The notes under the pieces: generated by a model
Seen by the model: only the letters and a program-made list of their open reading frames with translations
The model's database searches: none
Told to the model about the DNA's origin: nothing
Part shown: in pieces, positions 27,347 through 35,816 of the stretch
Position numbering within the stretch: the first letter of the stretch is position 1
Layout of the letters: every line of letters starts with the position of its first letter
Assembly (NCBI GenBank): GCA_017304675.1
Contig: JAFKLS010000016.1
Coordinates: 248,001-312,000, forward strand
DNA from: Sphingobacteriia bacterium
GTDB lineage: Bacteria; Bacteroidota; Bacteroidia; Chitinophagales; Chitinophagaceae
Length of the DNA stretch: 64,000 nt
Direction of reading: 5' to 3'
Made by a program: the position numbers and the translations under genes

Positions 27347-28627
27347 CTACTTAGTTTGCTTTCTCTTGAATAAGGATAAAGGGATCTTAGTATCAATCGA
27401 AATAAGTTGTTTGAAATATTCTTTCCCGTTAAAACGGTATAACGGTGTTAATGGATATTCTATTAGTGAAAAAATTTCTGTATTGTTTTTTAATATAACT
27501 CCCAAGCCGCTATGCAGATTAATTTGAACGTTTCGCATTAATGAAGAGTTATAGAAATAAAAAGAATTGGTGTCGTCAGGTATCAGCCATTTGTTTAAGA
27601 AAATATACTCCGCATCAATACCGCCACTAACTACTATTTTGGTAGTATTATTTGGGTTTAAACATAAGTTATAGGTAAGAGGTATTTTTATTGAATGGGC
27701 ATAATTTGTTATACTATTACTGCTGCCAGGCTTATAATAGTAGTGCCCGGTACCTACTGAAGAATCAACCTTTGCGCCAGCAACCTGTTTAGCTTGCTGG
27801 TAATTGTATTTAATGCCAATTGTATAACTCCAGCGTTTATTAATGGTATGTTTCAGTACTGCTCCTGCGGTAACATGAAATCCATTGTTTTCGTTAGTAA
27901 TAACAGGATTAGTAGGCAAATTGATTGAGCCATTTGAGGAATTGTTTCCAGAGGATAGTGGTGAGGCAAAAGCAGTGTTATTGGTAGCTAACAGGCCTAT
28001 GCCTGCTGAAAATAGCCATTGATTCTTTGGACTGATAAAGGCACTTTTATCGCTTGGTTTTTTGAAATTCGTTTTTGCTTTGTTTGTTAAACTATCTGAA
28101 AGCTTAATACTATCGTTTATAGTATATACCGTATTTTTTGAAACAGGTATTGCATCACTTTCAACAATACCGGGTAAGCTGTGCTGTAATAATGGTAGGG
28201 CTTCCGTAAATTCACTTTGTGCTTTATTTACATCATCGATTTGCAATATTTTTTTTGCTTTGAAAGCATGAATTGCATTGCCTCCTACTTCATGTGATTC
28301 AACCTTTTTAAAAATAAACTCCTTTTTAATTTGTATAATGGGCGAAAGCGTATTTTGCTTATTTATAGTATTGGGATTAATAAGAGTTTCTCTGTATTTT
28401 TTTTTATAACCTGATATGGGGTATTTCAATTCTAACCCTTTGTTTAGCTCCTGAATAGATAATAATATTATAAATGCTGTTAACGGAAGCCACCACCATA
28501 TTATTACTTTCTTTCTTTTATCTCGTGTGTGTAATGCTTCTTCAACATCTTCCCAAACAGATGGTGATGGCTCAATAGAAAAGCCACTGAGTGCTTCCTT
28601 TACCTGTTGTTCAAATTTCGCCGGCAT
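27347..28627 (-). CDS. Anti-sigma-like protein with outer-membrane-barrel-like C-terminus
   Basis: A 426-residue protein encoded directly after an ECF sigma factor, overlapping it by 17 bases. Residues 1-38 are soluble and resemble anti-sigma N-termini (FEQQVKEALSGFSIEPSPSVWEDVEEAL). One membrane helix follows (about 40-57, VIIWWWLPLTAFIILLSIQE). A long low-complexity linker leads to a C-terminal region from about residue 225 with alternating strands (WLFSAGIGLLATNNTAF, HVTAGAVLKHTINKRWSYTIGI, INLHSGLGVILKNNTEIFSLIEY), as in outer-membrane beta-barrels. I infer it holds the sigma factor inactive and senses the envelope. One chain joining both membranes would be unusual. Confidence 0.7.
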   Translation of the reverse strand: MPAKFEQQVKEALSGFSIEPSPSVWEDVEEALHTRDKRKKVIIWWWLPLTAFIILLSIQELNKGLELKYPISGYKKKYRETLINPNTINKQNTLSPIIQIKKEFIFKKVESHEVGGNAIHAFKAKKILQIDDVNKAQSEFTEALPLLQHSLPGIVESDAIPVSKNTVYTINDSIKLSDSLTNKAKTNFKKPSDKSAFISPKNQWLFSAGIGLLATNNTAFASPLSSGNNSSNGSINLPTNPVITNENNGFHVTAGAVLKHTINKRWSYTIGIKYNYQQAKQVAGAKVDSSVGTGHYYYKPGSSNSITNYAHSIKIPLTYNLCLNPNNTTKIVVSGGIDAEYIFLNKWLIPDDTNSFYFYNSSLMRNVQINLHSGLGVILKNNTEIFSLIEYPLTPLYRFNGKEYFKQLISIDTKIPLSLFKRKQTK

Positions 28628-29171
28628 GATTCTTAATTATATTTGATTCTTTTTTTCGCAGCAGTTCTATCAGAATTGCCCTGGCCCTATTATATTGGCT
28701 TCTTGCTGTATTTAAATTCATGTTCAGCAATACGCATATTTCAGAATATTCATATCCCTCAACAGCTACGAGATTAAAAATTAATTGATAATGGCTTGGA
28801 ATTTGCCTGATCGTTTCAACAATGTCTTTCACATCTAATCCGATTTCCGGATTTTCTTCACTTACCGGGTGCAAAACAATGTTATCAATCAATATATCCT
28901 TCTTGTATCGGTTATGCTTCTTAATGTAGGTTATGGCTGTATTAACCATTATTTTTCTGATCCATGCACCCAGTTCTCCTTTATTTCTGAACTGGTGCAG
29001 GTTGCAAAACACTTTTATGAATCCTTCCTGAAGAATATCTTCTGCATCTTCTATGTCTTTTACATAGCGATAGCATACGCCTAACATCTGTGCAGCATAT
29101 TGCTTGTACAACAGATGTTGGGCTTGTTTATTTCCTTTGATACAAAGAGTAAGCAGTTCCTGATTGTTCAT
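28611..29171 (-). CDS. ECF RNA polymerase sigma factor (sigma-70 family)
   Basis: A 186-residue extracytoplasmic-function sigma factor. Region 2 includes LLYKQYAAQMLGVCYRYVKD and EDAEDILQEGFIKVFCNLHQF, and ends with GELGAWIRKIMVNTAITYIKKH. Region 4 includes IRQIPSHYQLIFNLVAVEGYEYSEICVLLNMNLNTARSQ (split here as a helix-turn-helix near residue 130-165), a DNA-binding fold for the -35 element. It lacks region 3, as usual. The next gene overlaps it and probably encodes its antagonist. It would direct transcription of an envelope-related regulon that cannot be read from this window. Confidence 0.93.
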   Translation of the reverse strand: MNNQELLTLCIKGNKQAQHLLYKQYAAQMLGVCYRYVKDIEDAEDILQEGFIKVFCNLHQFRNKGELGAWIRKIMVNTAITYIKKHNRYKKDILIDNIVLHPVSEENPEIGLDVKDIVETIRQIPSHYQLIFNLVAVEGYEYSEICVLLNMNLNTARSQYNRARAILIELLRKKESNIIKNHAGEI

Positions 29172-29269
29172 TATTTCGCGCTACATATTATGTATGACTC
29201 AACTATCATCATTTTCATTGCAGCAGCTACAAAAAAAGTTATATATCTGTTGTTATGTACATTTGCAGC

Positions 29270-29944
29270 ATGATAAGTAATCAGGAATTTGCAGAAGGAA
29301 AAGTGTTGTTGATAGATAAGCCCCTGGAATGGACCTCCTTTGATGCTGTGAAGAAAATAAGAACGCTGATTAAGATACCTAAAGTAGGGCATGCCGGAAC
29401 TTTAGACCCGCTGGCAACCGGCTTATTGATCATTTGCACAGGTAAGTTTACCAAAATGATCAATGAATATATGGGAATGGAAAAGGAATATACCGGAACT
29501 TTCACCATTGGTGCAATAACACCTACATATGACCTGGAAAGTGAGCCGAAAGATTTTAAAGCCTATGATCATTTAACTACTGAAGATCTTTTTAAGGCAA
29601 CGAAAATATTTATTGGAGATATATTGCAAATGCCGCCCCAGCATTCTGCTATTAAAAAAGATGGTAAGCCCTTGTATGTTTCTGCCAGAAAAGGGATTGA
29701 AGTGAAGGTAGACCCAAGGCCCGTTACCATTAAAGAGTTTGAATTAACCGGAATAGAATTGCCTGTTGTTCATTTTAGAGTTGTTTGCTCAACAGGAACA
29801 TATATCAGAAGCCTGGCTAATGATTTTGGTGCAGAATTGGGGGTAGGCGCATATTTAAGCAGCCTTCGCAGAACGAGAATCGGTAATTTTTCTGTTACTG
29901 ATGCCCAAACCATAGAACACTTTGTAGAGTCAGTTAAGCGTTAG
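29270..29944 (+). CDS. truB: tRNA pseudouridine(55) synthase
   Basis: A TruB-type enzyme making pseudouridine 55 in the T-loop of tRNAs. The catalytic Asp is in KVGHAGTLDPLATGLLIICTG (D46 from this start; the printed motif is shown only in part elsewhere), preceded by LLIDKPLEWTSFDAVKKIR. The later motif RVVCSTGTYIRSLANDFG is also conserved. The chain is 224 residues, shorter than E. coli TruB (314), lacking the C-terminal PUA part, as in other Bacteroidota. ATGs at 29255 and 29270 are both possible. A TACATTTG (29258-29265) lies between them; if it is a -7 box, the second ATG is the start. Confidence 0.93.
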   Translation: MISNQEFAEGKVLLIDKPLEWTSFDAVKKIRTLIKIPKVGHAGTLDPLATGLLIICTGKFTKMINEYMGMEKEYTGTFTIGAITPTYDLESEPKDFKAYDHLTTEDLFKATKIFIGDILQMPPQHSAIKKDGKPLYVSARKGIEVKVDPRPVTIKEFELTGIELPVVHFRVVCSTGTYIRSLANDFGAELGVGAYLSSLRRTRIGNFSVTDAQTIEHFVESVKR

Positions 29945-29960
29945 AAAATATTAATGTGTT

Positions 29961-29987
29961 GAGGTTCCGTGTCAAACACGGAATCTC
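29961..29987. repeat. Palindromic hairpin repeat after truB
   Basis: A 12-bp stem with one G-U pair (GAGGTTCCGTGT against ACACGGAATCTC) and a three-base loop, between the convergent truB and MORN-like genes. There is no T-run on either side, so any terminator would be imperfect. Its 3' end (GAATCTCA) resembles that of the hairpin at 33302-33325. Such elements are common between Bacteroidota genes. Confidence 0.6.
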
Positions 29988-30025
29988 ACTAATCAAACAA
30001 ACCTTCTAACTTCTGTATTCCCAAA

Positions 30026-30724
30026 TTAATATCCTGTAGCACCGTCTCTAACCTTTGTTTTTTTCTTACTATTTTTCTTTTCCCAGTCAATCATTTCTTT
30101 TGTTTTGGCCGGGGTTTTAGGTTGTTGCGGTAATGTATCTTTTGCTGTTACCGGTGTACCGTTAGCTGTAGGATTGGCTTTATCTAATTTTTCAGGTATG
30201 GGTGTATATAAAGAATCAAAAACATAAGTTTCCGTTCTTGTTAAAGACATTGAACCGGGTTTATAGTATTTCCAAACACCATGTTTTAATGCATAAGCAC
30301 TTACTTTAATAATTTTCTTTTCAACCTTATACGGATCAATTACATCTGGCACTTCAATGGTATCATACTTTTTTTTAGGATCAACTGCCAGCCAACTTTC
30401 TTCATGTTCCAATGAATTCATGTAAAAATATTGTTGAATGCCGTTTTTATTACCCCACTGATAATTTTCTACTGCTGTTAAGTCGCCCATTAAATTATAG
30501 CGCCGCCATCTGCCCTCTTTTTTATCATCTTTATAAATACCTTCTTCTTCAAAGCCGGGTTCGCCTCTTAATTGTTCTATACGTATTGTCCATTTACCTT
30601 GTTTCAAATTATTCTTGTCTTTGCAATTCAGGGTGTCTCCGCTATCGGTTAAACGGTAGGTAACACATTGCGCAAATGTTTTAAAACAACAGCACAACGA
30701 AAAAATGACTACTATTTTTTTCAT
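30026..30724 (-). CDS. Secreted MORN-like repeat protein
   Basis: A 232-residue exported protein with a signal peptide (MKKIVVIFSLCCCFKTFAQ). Residues about 35-165 carry spaced G-x-W/x-x-Y/Y-x-x-G patterns (NLKQGKWTIRIEQL, KKEGRWRRYNLMGDL, NKNGIQQYFY, KHGVWKYYKPG), as in MORN and YwqK-like repeats. The last 60 residues are Pro/Lys/Thr-rich (TPVTAKDTLPQQPKTPAKTK). MORN-like proteins are numerous in this phylum; the family is often loosely labelled as antitoxin without basis. No function can be assigned. Same strand as TDO, 16 bases downstream of it. Confidence 0.65.
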   Translation of the reverse strand: MKKIVVIFSLCCCFKTFAQCVTYRLTDSGDTLNCKDKNNLKQGKWTIRIEQLRGEPGFEEEGIYKDDKKEGRWRRYNLMGDLTAVENYQWGNKNGIQQYFYMNSLEHEESWLAVDPKKKYDTIEVPDVIDPYKVEKKIIKVSAYALKHGVWKYYKPGSMSLTRTETYVFDSLYTPIPEKLDKANPTANGTPVTAKDTLPQQPKTPAKTKEMIDWEKKNSKKKTKVRDGATGY

Positions 30725-30740
30725 GCACTAAAATTAAAAT

Positions 30741-31817
30741 TTAGTATGCAGCAAAACCCAAATGCCTGATTAGTTCTTCGGGCAGTGTAGGTAATTTTTT
30801 TCTCTCTATAAGGTATGTTGAAAGCCCGGCCAGGTCTTTGTATACATAATGTTTACTCAATGCGCCTTCCAAATAACCGGCACCACTGGTATTACCTGTT
30901 CCAATCCTCATGCCGATCATTCTTCTCACCATAATGAAATGATTGTGCCTCCAGCTGCTCATCGCATGATCTATTTCTATCAATGTATTTAATATTTGAT
31001 AGGATGAATGAAACACCGGAAAATCCCTGTACAACATGATGAACAAAGCTGCTCTCATGGCTTTTGGTGAAAAATTACTTCTTAATGAACTAGTTTGCTC
31101 GACAGATAATTGAGGATGCGGTTGCTCAAAGAAAACAAAATCGAAGTCATGAATTTTTGCTGCTTCTCTTTCAGTTAAGCCATGTATATAAATGTTCCTG
31201 TAGTTAAACCAGAAAGGGTGTTCTGCAAAAGAAGCATCTTTTTTATCTGGCCAAAATCTTTCATCAAAAAATGGCATTCTTTCCAGCCAATCATTCACTA
31301 ATTGCAACAAAGTTTTTTGTTCTTCTGTTGAAGAGATATCGTTATAATCTTTTTGAGTAAAGCCGCCTTCATTGGTTCGTTTATAATAATCTGCCTGGTG
31401 CCTTTTTTCTAATTGTAATCCAAGCGTAGCCTCTATTTGCCTGAATTGTTTGCTTTGAAAACCGGAAGAAGGTATTAACAGGTTTCTGAATTCTAAAAAG
31501 TCCAATGGGGTCATTGTATCTAAAATGCCAACCTGCTGGTTCAGTAATTGCATTATACTGATTACCCTGTGTAAGCGATGGCGCACAAGATTCAGATCTT
31601 CCGAATTATCGTTGATCTTTTCTTTGGAGAAAATAGATTTGGCGTAATCTAATTCAAACAATATTTGTTTAAACCATAGTTCATATGCCTGGTGTATTAT
31701 TATAAACAACATCTCATCATGTGCCGGCTCATTGCCTTTTTCAAAACTTACCGGATGTTGTGCATCTAAAACTTTTTCCAGTTGCAGGTAAGTACCGTAA
31801 TACATTGCATCTTTCAT
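30741..31817 (-). CDS. kynA: Tryptophan 2,3-dioxygenase
   Basis: A 358-residue heme enzyme that opens the indole ring of L-tryptophan to N-formylkynurenine, the first step of the kynurenine pathway. His42 in FIIIHQAYELWFKQILFEL matches the active-site distal His of the bacterial enzyme. LEFRNLLIPSSGFQSKQFRQ holds the substrate-binding Arg. The proximal heme His is in AMSSWRHNHFIMV near residue 285, followed by IGTGNTSGAGYL. Kynureninase is at 35.8 kb on the same strand, separated by four unrelated genes. Formamidase and 3-hydroxylase genes are not in the window. Confidence 0.95.
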   Translation of the reverse strand: MKDAMYYGTYLQLEKVLDAQHPVSFEKGNEPAHDEMLFIIIHQAYELWFKQILFELDYAKSIFSKEKINDNSEDLNLVRHRLHRVISIMQLLNQQVGILDTMTPLDFLEFRNLLIPSSGFQSKQFRQIEATLGLQLEKRHQADYYKRTNEGGFTQKDYNDISSTEEQKTLLQLVNDWLERMPFFDERFWPDKKDASFAEHPFWFNYRNIYIHGLTEREAAKIHDFDFVFFEQPHPQLSVEQTSSLRSNFSPKAMRAALFIMLYRDFPVFHSSYQILNTLIEIDHAMSSWRHNHFIMVRRMIGMRIGTGNTSGAGYLEGALSKHYVYKDLAGLSTYLIERKKLPTLPEELIRHLGFAAY

Positions 31818-31928
31818 ATGGCTGTGTTGTGTTGCAAAGAAATGTGAATTGCGGATAACATTTTAATTTCTGTTTGAATTTTGATGTGTTAATTTTACAC
31901 ATTATAAAACAAACCAAAAACGATTGTT

Positions 31929-33287
31929 ATGCGCTTTTTTTTCGCATTCTTCTGCTGTATTGTTTTTATCGGCATCAATGCCTGCAATAACCACACAACA
32001 AATGCTGTTGTTAGCGATACAGCCAAAATCAATGGCCATCCTGCATGGATTATGCAGGGAAATATTTATGAAGTGAATGTTCGCCAATACACACCCGAAG
32101 GAACTTTCAATGCTTTTGCAAAACATTTGGACAGATTGAAAGAAATGGGTGTTCAAACTTTATGGTTCATGCCAATTAATCCTATCAGTAAAATCGAAAG
32201 AAAAGGAAGTTTGGGAAGTTATTATGCAGTAAGTTCTTACACAGACGTGAATCCGGAATTTGGAACAATGGAAGACTGGAATAATTTAGTGAAACAAGCA
32301 CACGAAAAAGGTTTTAAAGTCATTATCGATTGGGTGCCTAACCATACGGGAGCTGATCATTATTGGTTAACAAAGCATACGGATTTTTATGTGAAAGACA
32401 GTACCGGAAAACCAAGAATGGCTGAAGATTGGGCGGATACACGACAATTGAATTACAAAAATCCGGAAATGGTGGACAGCATGATTGCACAACTGAAATT
32501 CTGGATCAAAAAATCTGACCTGGATGGTTTCCGATTTGATGTTGCCTGGAATGTGCCTGATAGTTTCTGGACCAAATGTTTGGCTGAATTGAAAAAAGAA
32601 AAAAATGTTTTTTTATTGGCTGAAGCGGATAAACCAAGCATGCACAAAGATGGTTTTGACGCAACCTATACATGGAATGAATTTCATATGCTGAATAAAA
32701 TTGCAAAAGGCGAAAGACCGGCATTTGCAATTGATAGTGCTTTGAATCATACAGATACAGCGTTTCCTGCTCACATCATCAGAATGTTCTTTACCAGCAA
32801 TCACGATGAGAACAGTTGGAACAAAGCAGATTATGAAACCATGCCGGGAGCCATTCATGCACCGTTTGCCGTGTTCACACAAACCATTAAAAATTCTGTT
32901 CCGTTAATTTATAGCGGACAGGAAGAACCTTTCTTAAGAGCCATCAGGTTTTTTGATAAAGACACGATGACTTTCAGTAAATATGCAAGAGCAGATTTTT
33001 ATAGAACACTATTAACATTAAGAAAAAACAATGCAGCATTAAGTGCAGATGCATCTTTCAAAAAAGTTGTGGTTGGAGATGAAAAAGCAGTGTATGCATA
33101 TACAAGAGAGAAAGACGGCAAAAAAGTGTTAGTGATTTTAAACTGGAGCAACAAACCACAAACCATTACTGTAAAGGATGCAACATTAAATGGAAAAGTA
33201 AAAAATGTTTTCACCAAAACTGAAGAAACAATCAGTGATAAACCGTTGCAAGTAGAAGCTTGGGGTTATAAGGTTTATGAGTATTAA
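31929..33287 (+). CDS. GH13 alpha-amylase family lipoprotein
   Basis: A 452-residue glycoside hydrolase with a lipoprotein signal (lipobox ...GINACNN), so it is anchored in the periplasm or outer membrane. The four GH13 regions are present: VIIDWVPNHTG (region I), DGFRFDVAWNVP with the nucleophile Asp (II), VFLLAEADKP with the acid Glu (III) and FFTSNHDENSW with the third Asp (IV). A beta-sandwich domain ends the chain. It should hydrolyse alpha-glucans or maltodextrins. No SusC/SusD genes are next to it, unlike many polysaccharide loci in this phylum. The exact specificity is not clear. Confidence 0.9.
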   Translation: MRFFFAFFCCIVFIGINACNNHTTNAVVSDTAKINGHPAWIMQGNIYEVNVRQYTPEGTFNAFAKHLDRLKEMGVQTLWFMPINPISKIERKGSLGSYYAVSSYTDVNPEFGTMEDWNNLVKQAHEKGFKVIIDWVPNHTGADHYWLTKHTDFYVKDSTGKPRMAEDWADTRQLNYKNPEMVDSMIAQLKFWIKKSDLDGFRFDVAWNVPDSFWTKCLAELKKEKNVFLLAEADKPSMHKDGFDATYTWNEFHMLNKIAKGERPAFAIDSALNHTDTAFPAHIIRMFFTSNHDENSWNKADYETMPGAIHAPFAVFTQTIKNSVPLIYSGQEEPFLRAIRFFDKDTMTFSKYARADFYRTLLTLRKNNAALSADASFKKVVVGDEKAVYAYTREKDGKKVLVILNWSNKPQTITVKDATLNGKVKNVFTKTEETISDKPLQVEAWGYKVYEY

Positions 33288-33301
33288 ATTTAAAAAATCG
33301 T

Positions 33302-33325
33302 CATTCTGAACTTGATTCAGAATCT
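33302..33325. repeat. Palindromic hairpin repeat after the amylase gene
   Basis: ATTCTGAA and TTCAGAAT surround a five-base loop (CTTGA), forming a perfect 8-bp hairpin at 33303-33323, preceded by GTC and followed by CTCA. This element is of the same style as the hairpin at 29961 and is a well-known type of dispersed intergenic sequence in Bacteroidota. No T-run follows. Confidence 0.55.
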
Positions 33326-33391
33326 CAGGTATTGAAAGCCGGTCAATAAATTTTGGTCAACTTTTTTCATAAAACCAAGTAGCTTCGCTGC

Positions 33392-34246
33392 ATGAACAGG
33401 CAAGAACTTATTCAGCAAATTCGACAAAAGAAAAGCTTTTTATGTGTTGGTTTAGATACGGATGCAACAAAGATACCGCAGCATTTGCATACAAAACCGG
33501 ATGCCATTCTTTCCTTCAACAAAGCAATCATTGATGCTACAAAAGATTATTGTGTAAGTTATAAGATCAATACTGCTTTTTATGAAGCCATGGGTTTAAA
33601 AGGTTGGGATATTATTGAAAAAACGCTGCAACATATTCCTGCAACTCATTTCACCATTGCAGATGCGAAAAGAGGAGATATTGGCAATACTTCCGCCCAA
33701 TATGCTAAAACCTTTTTCGAAACCTTTCCATTCGATGCAGTAACTGTAGCACCCTATATGGGAGAAGACAGTGTTCGCCCTTTTTTGGAATATGAAAATA
33801 AATTCACCATTGTTTTGGGTTTAACAAGCAATAAAGGTGCAAACGATTTTCAAAAATTAATGGTAAAACAAAACGATGAAGACCTGCAACTGGTACCACA
33901 TATTATTCACCCCGATAGGGAGCAATATTTATATGAAAAAGTAATAACAAAGATTGCCGGATGGGGCACACCGGATAATTTAATGTTTGTGGTAGGTGCT
34001 ACCCAAGCCTCTGACCTGGAAAATATCAGAAACATTGTTCCTGATCATTTTTTACTGATACCGGGAGTGGGCGTTCAAGGGGGTAGTTTGCATGATGTAA
34101 GTAAATACGGATTGAATAATGATTGCGGTTTATTGGTGAATGTGAGCCGCTCTATTATTTATGCATCTCATGGAGAAGATTTTGCTTCCGAAGCACAGGA
34201 AATTGCCAAACAATACAATACCGAAATGGCTTCTTATTTAAAATAG
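33392..34246 (+). CDS. pyrF: Orotidine 5'-phosphate decarboxylase (type 2)
   Basis: A 284-residue TIM-barrel enzyme catalysing the last step of UMP synthesis. It has the long form found in mycobacteria and Bacteroidota: FLCVGLDTDATKIPQHL near the N-terminus, AIIDATKDYCVSYKINTAFYEAMG, and the catalytic D-x-K-x-x-D in FTIADAKRGDIGNTSAQYA near residue 90. PGVGVQGG near residue 229 is the phosphate loop. It is followed after six bases by the metallophosphoesterase, suggesting a common transcript. Confidence 0.95.
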   Translation: MNRQELIQQIRQKKSFLCVGLDTDATKIPQHLHTKPDAILSFNKAIIDATKDYCVSYKINTAFYEAMGLKGWDIIEKTLQHIPATHFTIADAKRGDIGNTSAQYAKTFFETFPFDAVTVAPYMGEDSVRPFLEYENKFTIVLGLTSNKGANDFQKLMVKQNDEDLQLVPHIIHPDREQYLYEKVITKIAGWGTPDNLMFVVGATQASDLENIRNIVPDHFLLIPGVGVQGGSLHDVSKYGLNNDCGLLVNVSRSIIYASHGEDFASEAQEIAKQYNTEMASYLK

Positions 34247-34252
34247 TTTTTA

Positions 34253-35191
34253 ATGCGAAGAAGGAAATTTTTGCAAAACGCCTCAATAGCATCTGTTGCT
34301 GCAATGCTTACCACTCCTGCCTTTTCAGCAGAAAAGAAGAAGAAATCTTTTCGTGTAGGTTTTATTTCAGATGTTCATGTTAAGCCAACAGAAATTGCAG
34401 AAGCAGGTATGCGCAAAGCATTCAAACATGTAAATGAATTACAACCCAAAGTTGAATTTATCATCAACGGCGGTGATTCAATTATGGATGCATTAAATGT
34501 TTCTAAAGAAAAAGTACAAAAGCAATGGGATGTTTGGAATAAAGTGTTGAATGAAGAAAATAAGTTACCGATTTATCATTGCATAGGCAACCACGATGCC
34601 TGGGGCTGGCAAATGACGGATGAAGCTGTGAAAAATGATCCGTTGTACGATAAACAATGGGTGATGCAGCAACATAAAATGAGTAACCGTTTTTACAGTT
34701 TTGTGCATCAAAACTGGAAGTTCATTGTATTGGATAGCCCGCATGAAAACAATGGCGGATATATTGCCAGGGTTGATGAAGAACAATATGCGTGGTTGGA
34801 AAACGAATTGAAATCAACCAGCGTATCAACACATATCTGCATTGTTTCTCACATTCCAATTGTCTCTTTCTGCTCAGCCATGTTTGCAGATAAGAACGAG
34901 GCGAATGGCGATTGGAAAATTTCAAGGGCATTGTTACATGTAGATGCAAGAAAACTCGTAGACCTTTTTAAAAATCATAAAAACATTGTTTGTTGTTTAA
35001 GCGGACATATTCATTTGCAGGATGCAGTTGAATATTACGGTATTCAATATTATTGTAACGGAGCAATAAGCGGTAACTGGTGGAGTGGCGCCTTTAAAGG
35101 CTTCGAACCGGCTTACGCAATATTTGAATTTTCTGAAGATGGAAAAGTAACCAGACAAATGGTTAATTATGATGCAAAGCCTGAGCAATAG
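34253..35191 (+). CDS. Calcineurin-like metallophosphoesterase, Tat-exported
   Basis: A 312-residue phosphoesterase. The N-terminus (MRRRKFLQNASIASVAAML) has a twin-arginine signal, so it is exported folded. Metal-binding motifs: GFISDVHV (D-x-H), INGGDSIMD (G-D), YHCIGNHDAWGW (G-N-H-D), IVSHIPIVSF and LSGHIHLQDAVEYYG (G-H-x-H). Such enzymes cleave phosphomono- or diesters with two metal ions. The last 29 bases overlap the convergent SGNH hydrolase gene. The substrate is not known. Confidence 0.9.
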   Translation: MRRRKFLQNASIASVAAMLTTPAFSAEKKKKSFRVGFISDVHVKPTEIAEAGMRKAFKHVNELQPKVEFIINGGDSIMDALNVSKEKVQKQWDVWNKVLNEENKLPIYHCIGNHDAWGWQMTDEAVKNDPLYDKQWVMQQHKMSNRFYSFVHQNWKFIVLDSPHENNGGYIARVDEEQYAWLENELKSTSVSTHICIVSHIPIVSFCSAMFADKNEANGDWKISRALLHVDARKLVDLFKNHKNIVCCLSGHIHLQDAVEYYGIQYYCNGAISGNWWSGAFKGFEPAYAIFEFSEDGKVTRQMVNYDAKPEQ

Positions 35192-35771
35192 TTGCAGCAA
35201 CTTTTTCTGCCCAAATCTTCATTGCTTTTGCAGAATAATGTAAACCATCAGCCGCCAGAAGTTCAGTGTCGCCTTTAGCTTTCCTTGTATCTTCTGTAAT
35301 GTTTATGAATACTGTGTTGTTTTGTATTGCATACTTCTCGCAAACAGCATTGAATTGATCAATAGCACTACTTATTTCATGCTGCTCGTTTTTTGAACGA
35401 CCAAAAGTTGTTACACCCCAATCAGGTATCGACAGAACCATTACGCTTTTAGTTTGATGATCTGCAAACTCAATGGCTGTTTTTAAAAGCTTTTCAAAAT
35501 CTTTCGCAAAATCATCAACCGCTAAATTTCTGTACTGATTGTTCACACCAATTAAAAGCGTAACAAAATTGTAATGATTGTTTAATTGTATGTGTGCTAA
35601 ATGATTGAGTAACTCAAAACTTGTCCAGCCTGTTTTTGCAACAATTTCCGGTGCATGAAAATCATATCCTGCTTTTCTCAACAATTGTGTTAATTGATAA
35701 GGAAAACTTTCATGAAGTGGAACACTTTCACCAATTGTGTAAGAATCGCCCAAACAAAGTAGCGTAAACAT
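35163..35771 (-). CDS. SGNH/GDSL hydrolase
   Basis: A 202-residue esterase of the SGNH fold. Block I is LLCLGDSYTIGESVP with the nucleophile Ser10; block III is LLIGVNNQYRN (G-x-N); block V is ADGLHYSAKAMKIWA with the catalytic D-x-x-H. No signal peptide, so it is probably cytoplasmic, although close relatives are lipases or lysophospholipases. It overlaps the metallophosphoesterase by 29 bases tail to tail and lies 45 bases downstream of kynU on the same strand. Confidence 0.9.
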   Translation of the reverse strand: MFTLLCLGDSYTIGESVPLHESFPYQLTQLLRKAGYDFHAPEIVAKTGWTSFELLNHLAHIQLNNHYNFVTLLIGVNNQYRNLAVDDFAKDFEKLLKTAIEFADHQTKSVMVLSIPDWGVTTFGRSKNEQHEISSAIDQFNAVCEKYAIQNNTVFINITEDTRKAKGDTELLAADGLHYSAKAMKIWAEKVAATIAQALHHN

Positions 35772-35816
35772 AAATACAAAATATAAAATTCGAAAAATGA
35801 AGTTCGGATTTCTTAT

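Noticed and set aside
30026..30724. An antitoxin of a toxin-antitoxin pair (YwqK-like label)
   Set aside because: The protein has a signal peptide and there is no toxin gene next to it.
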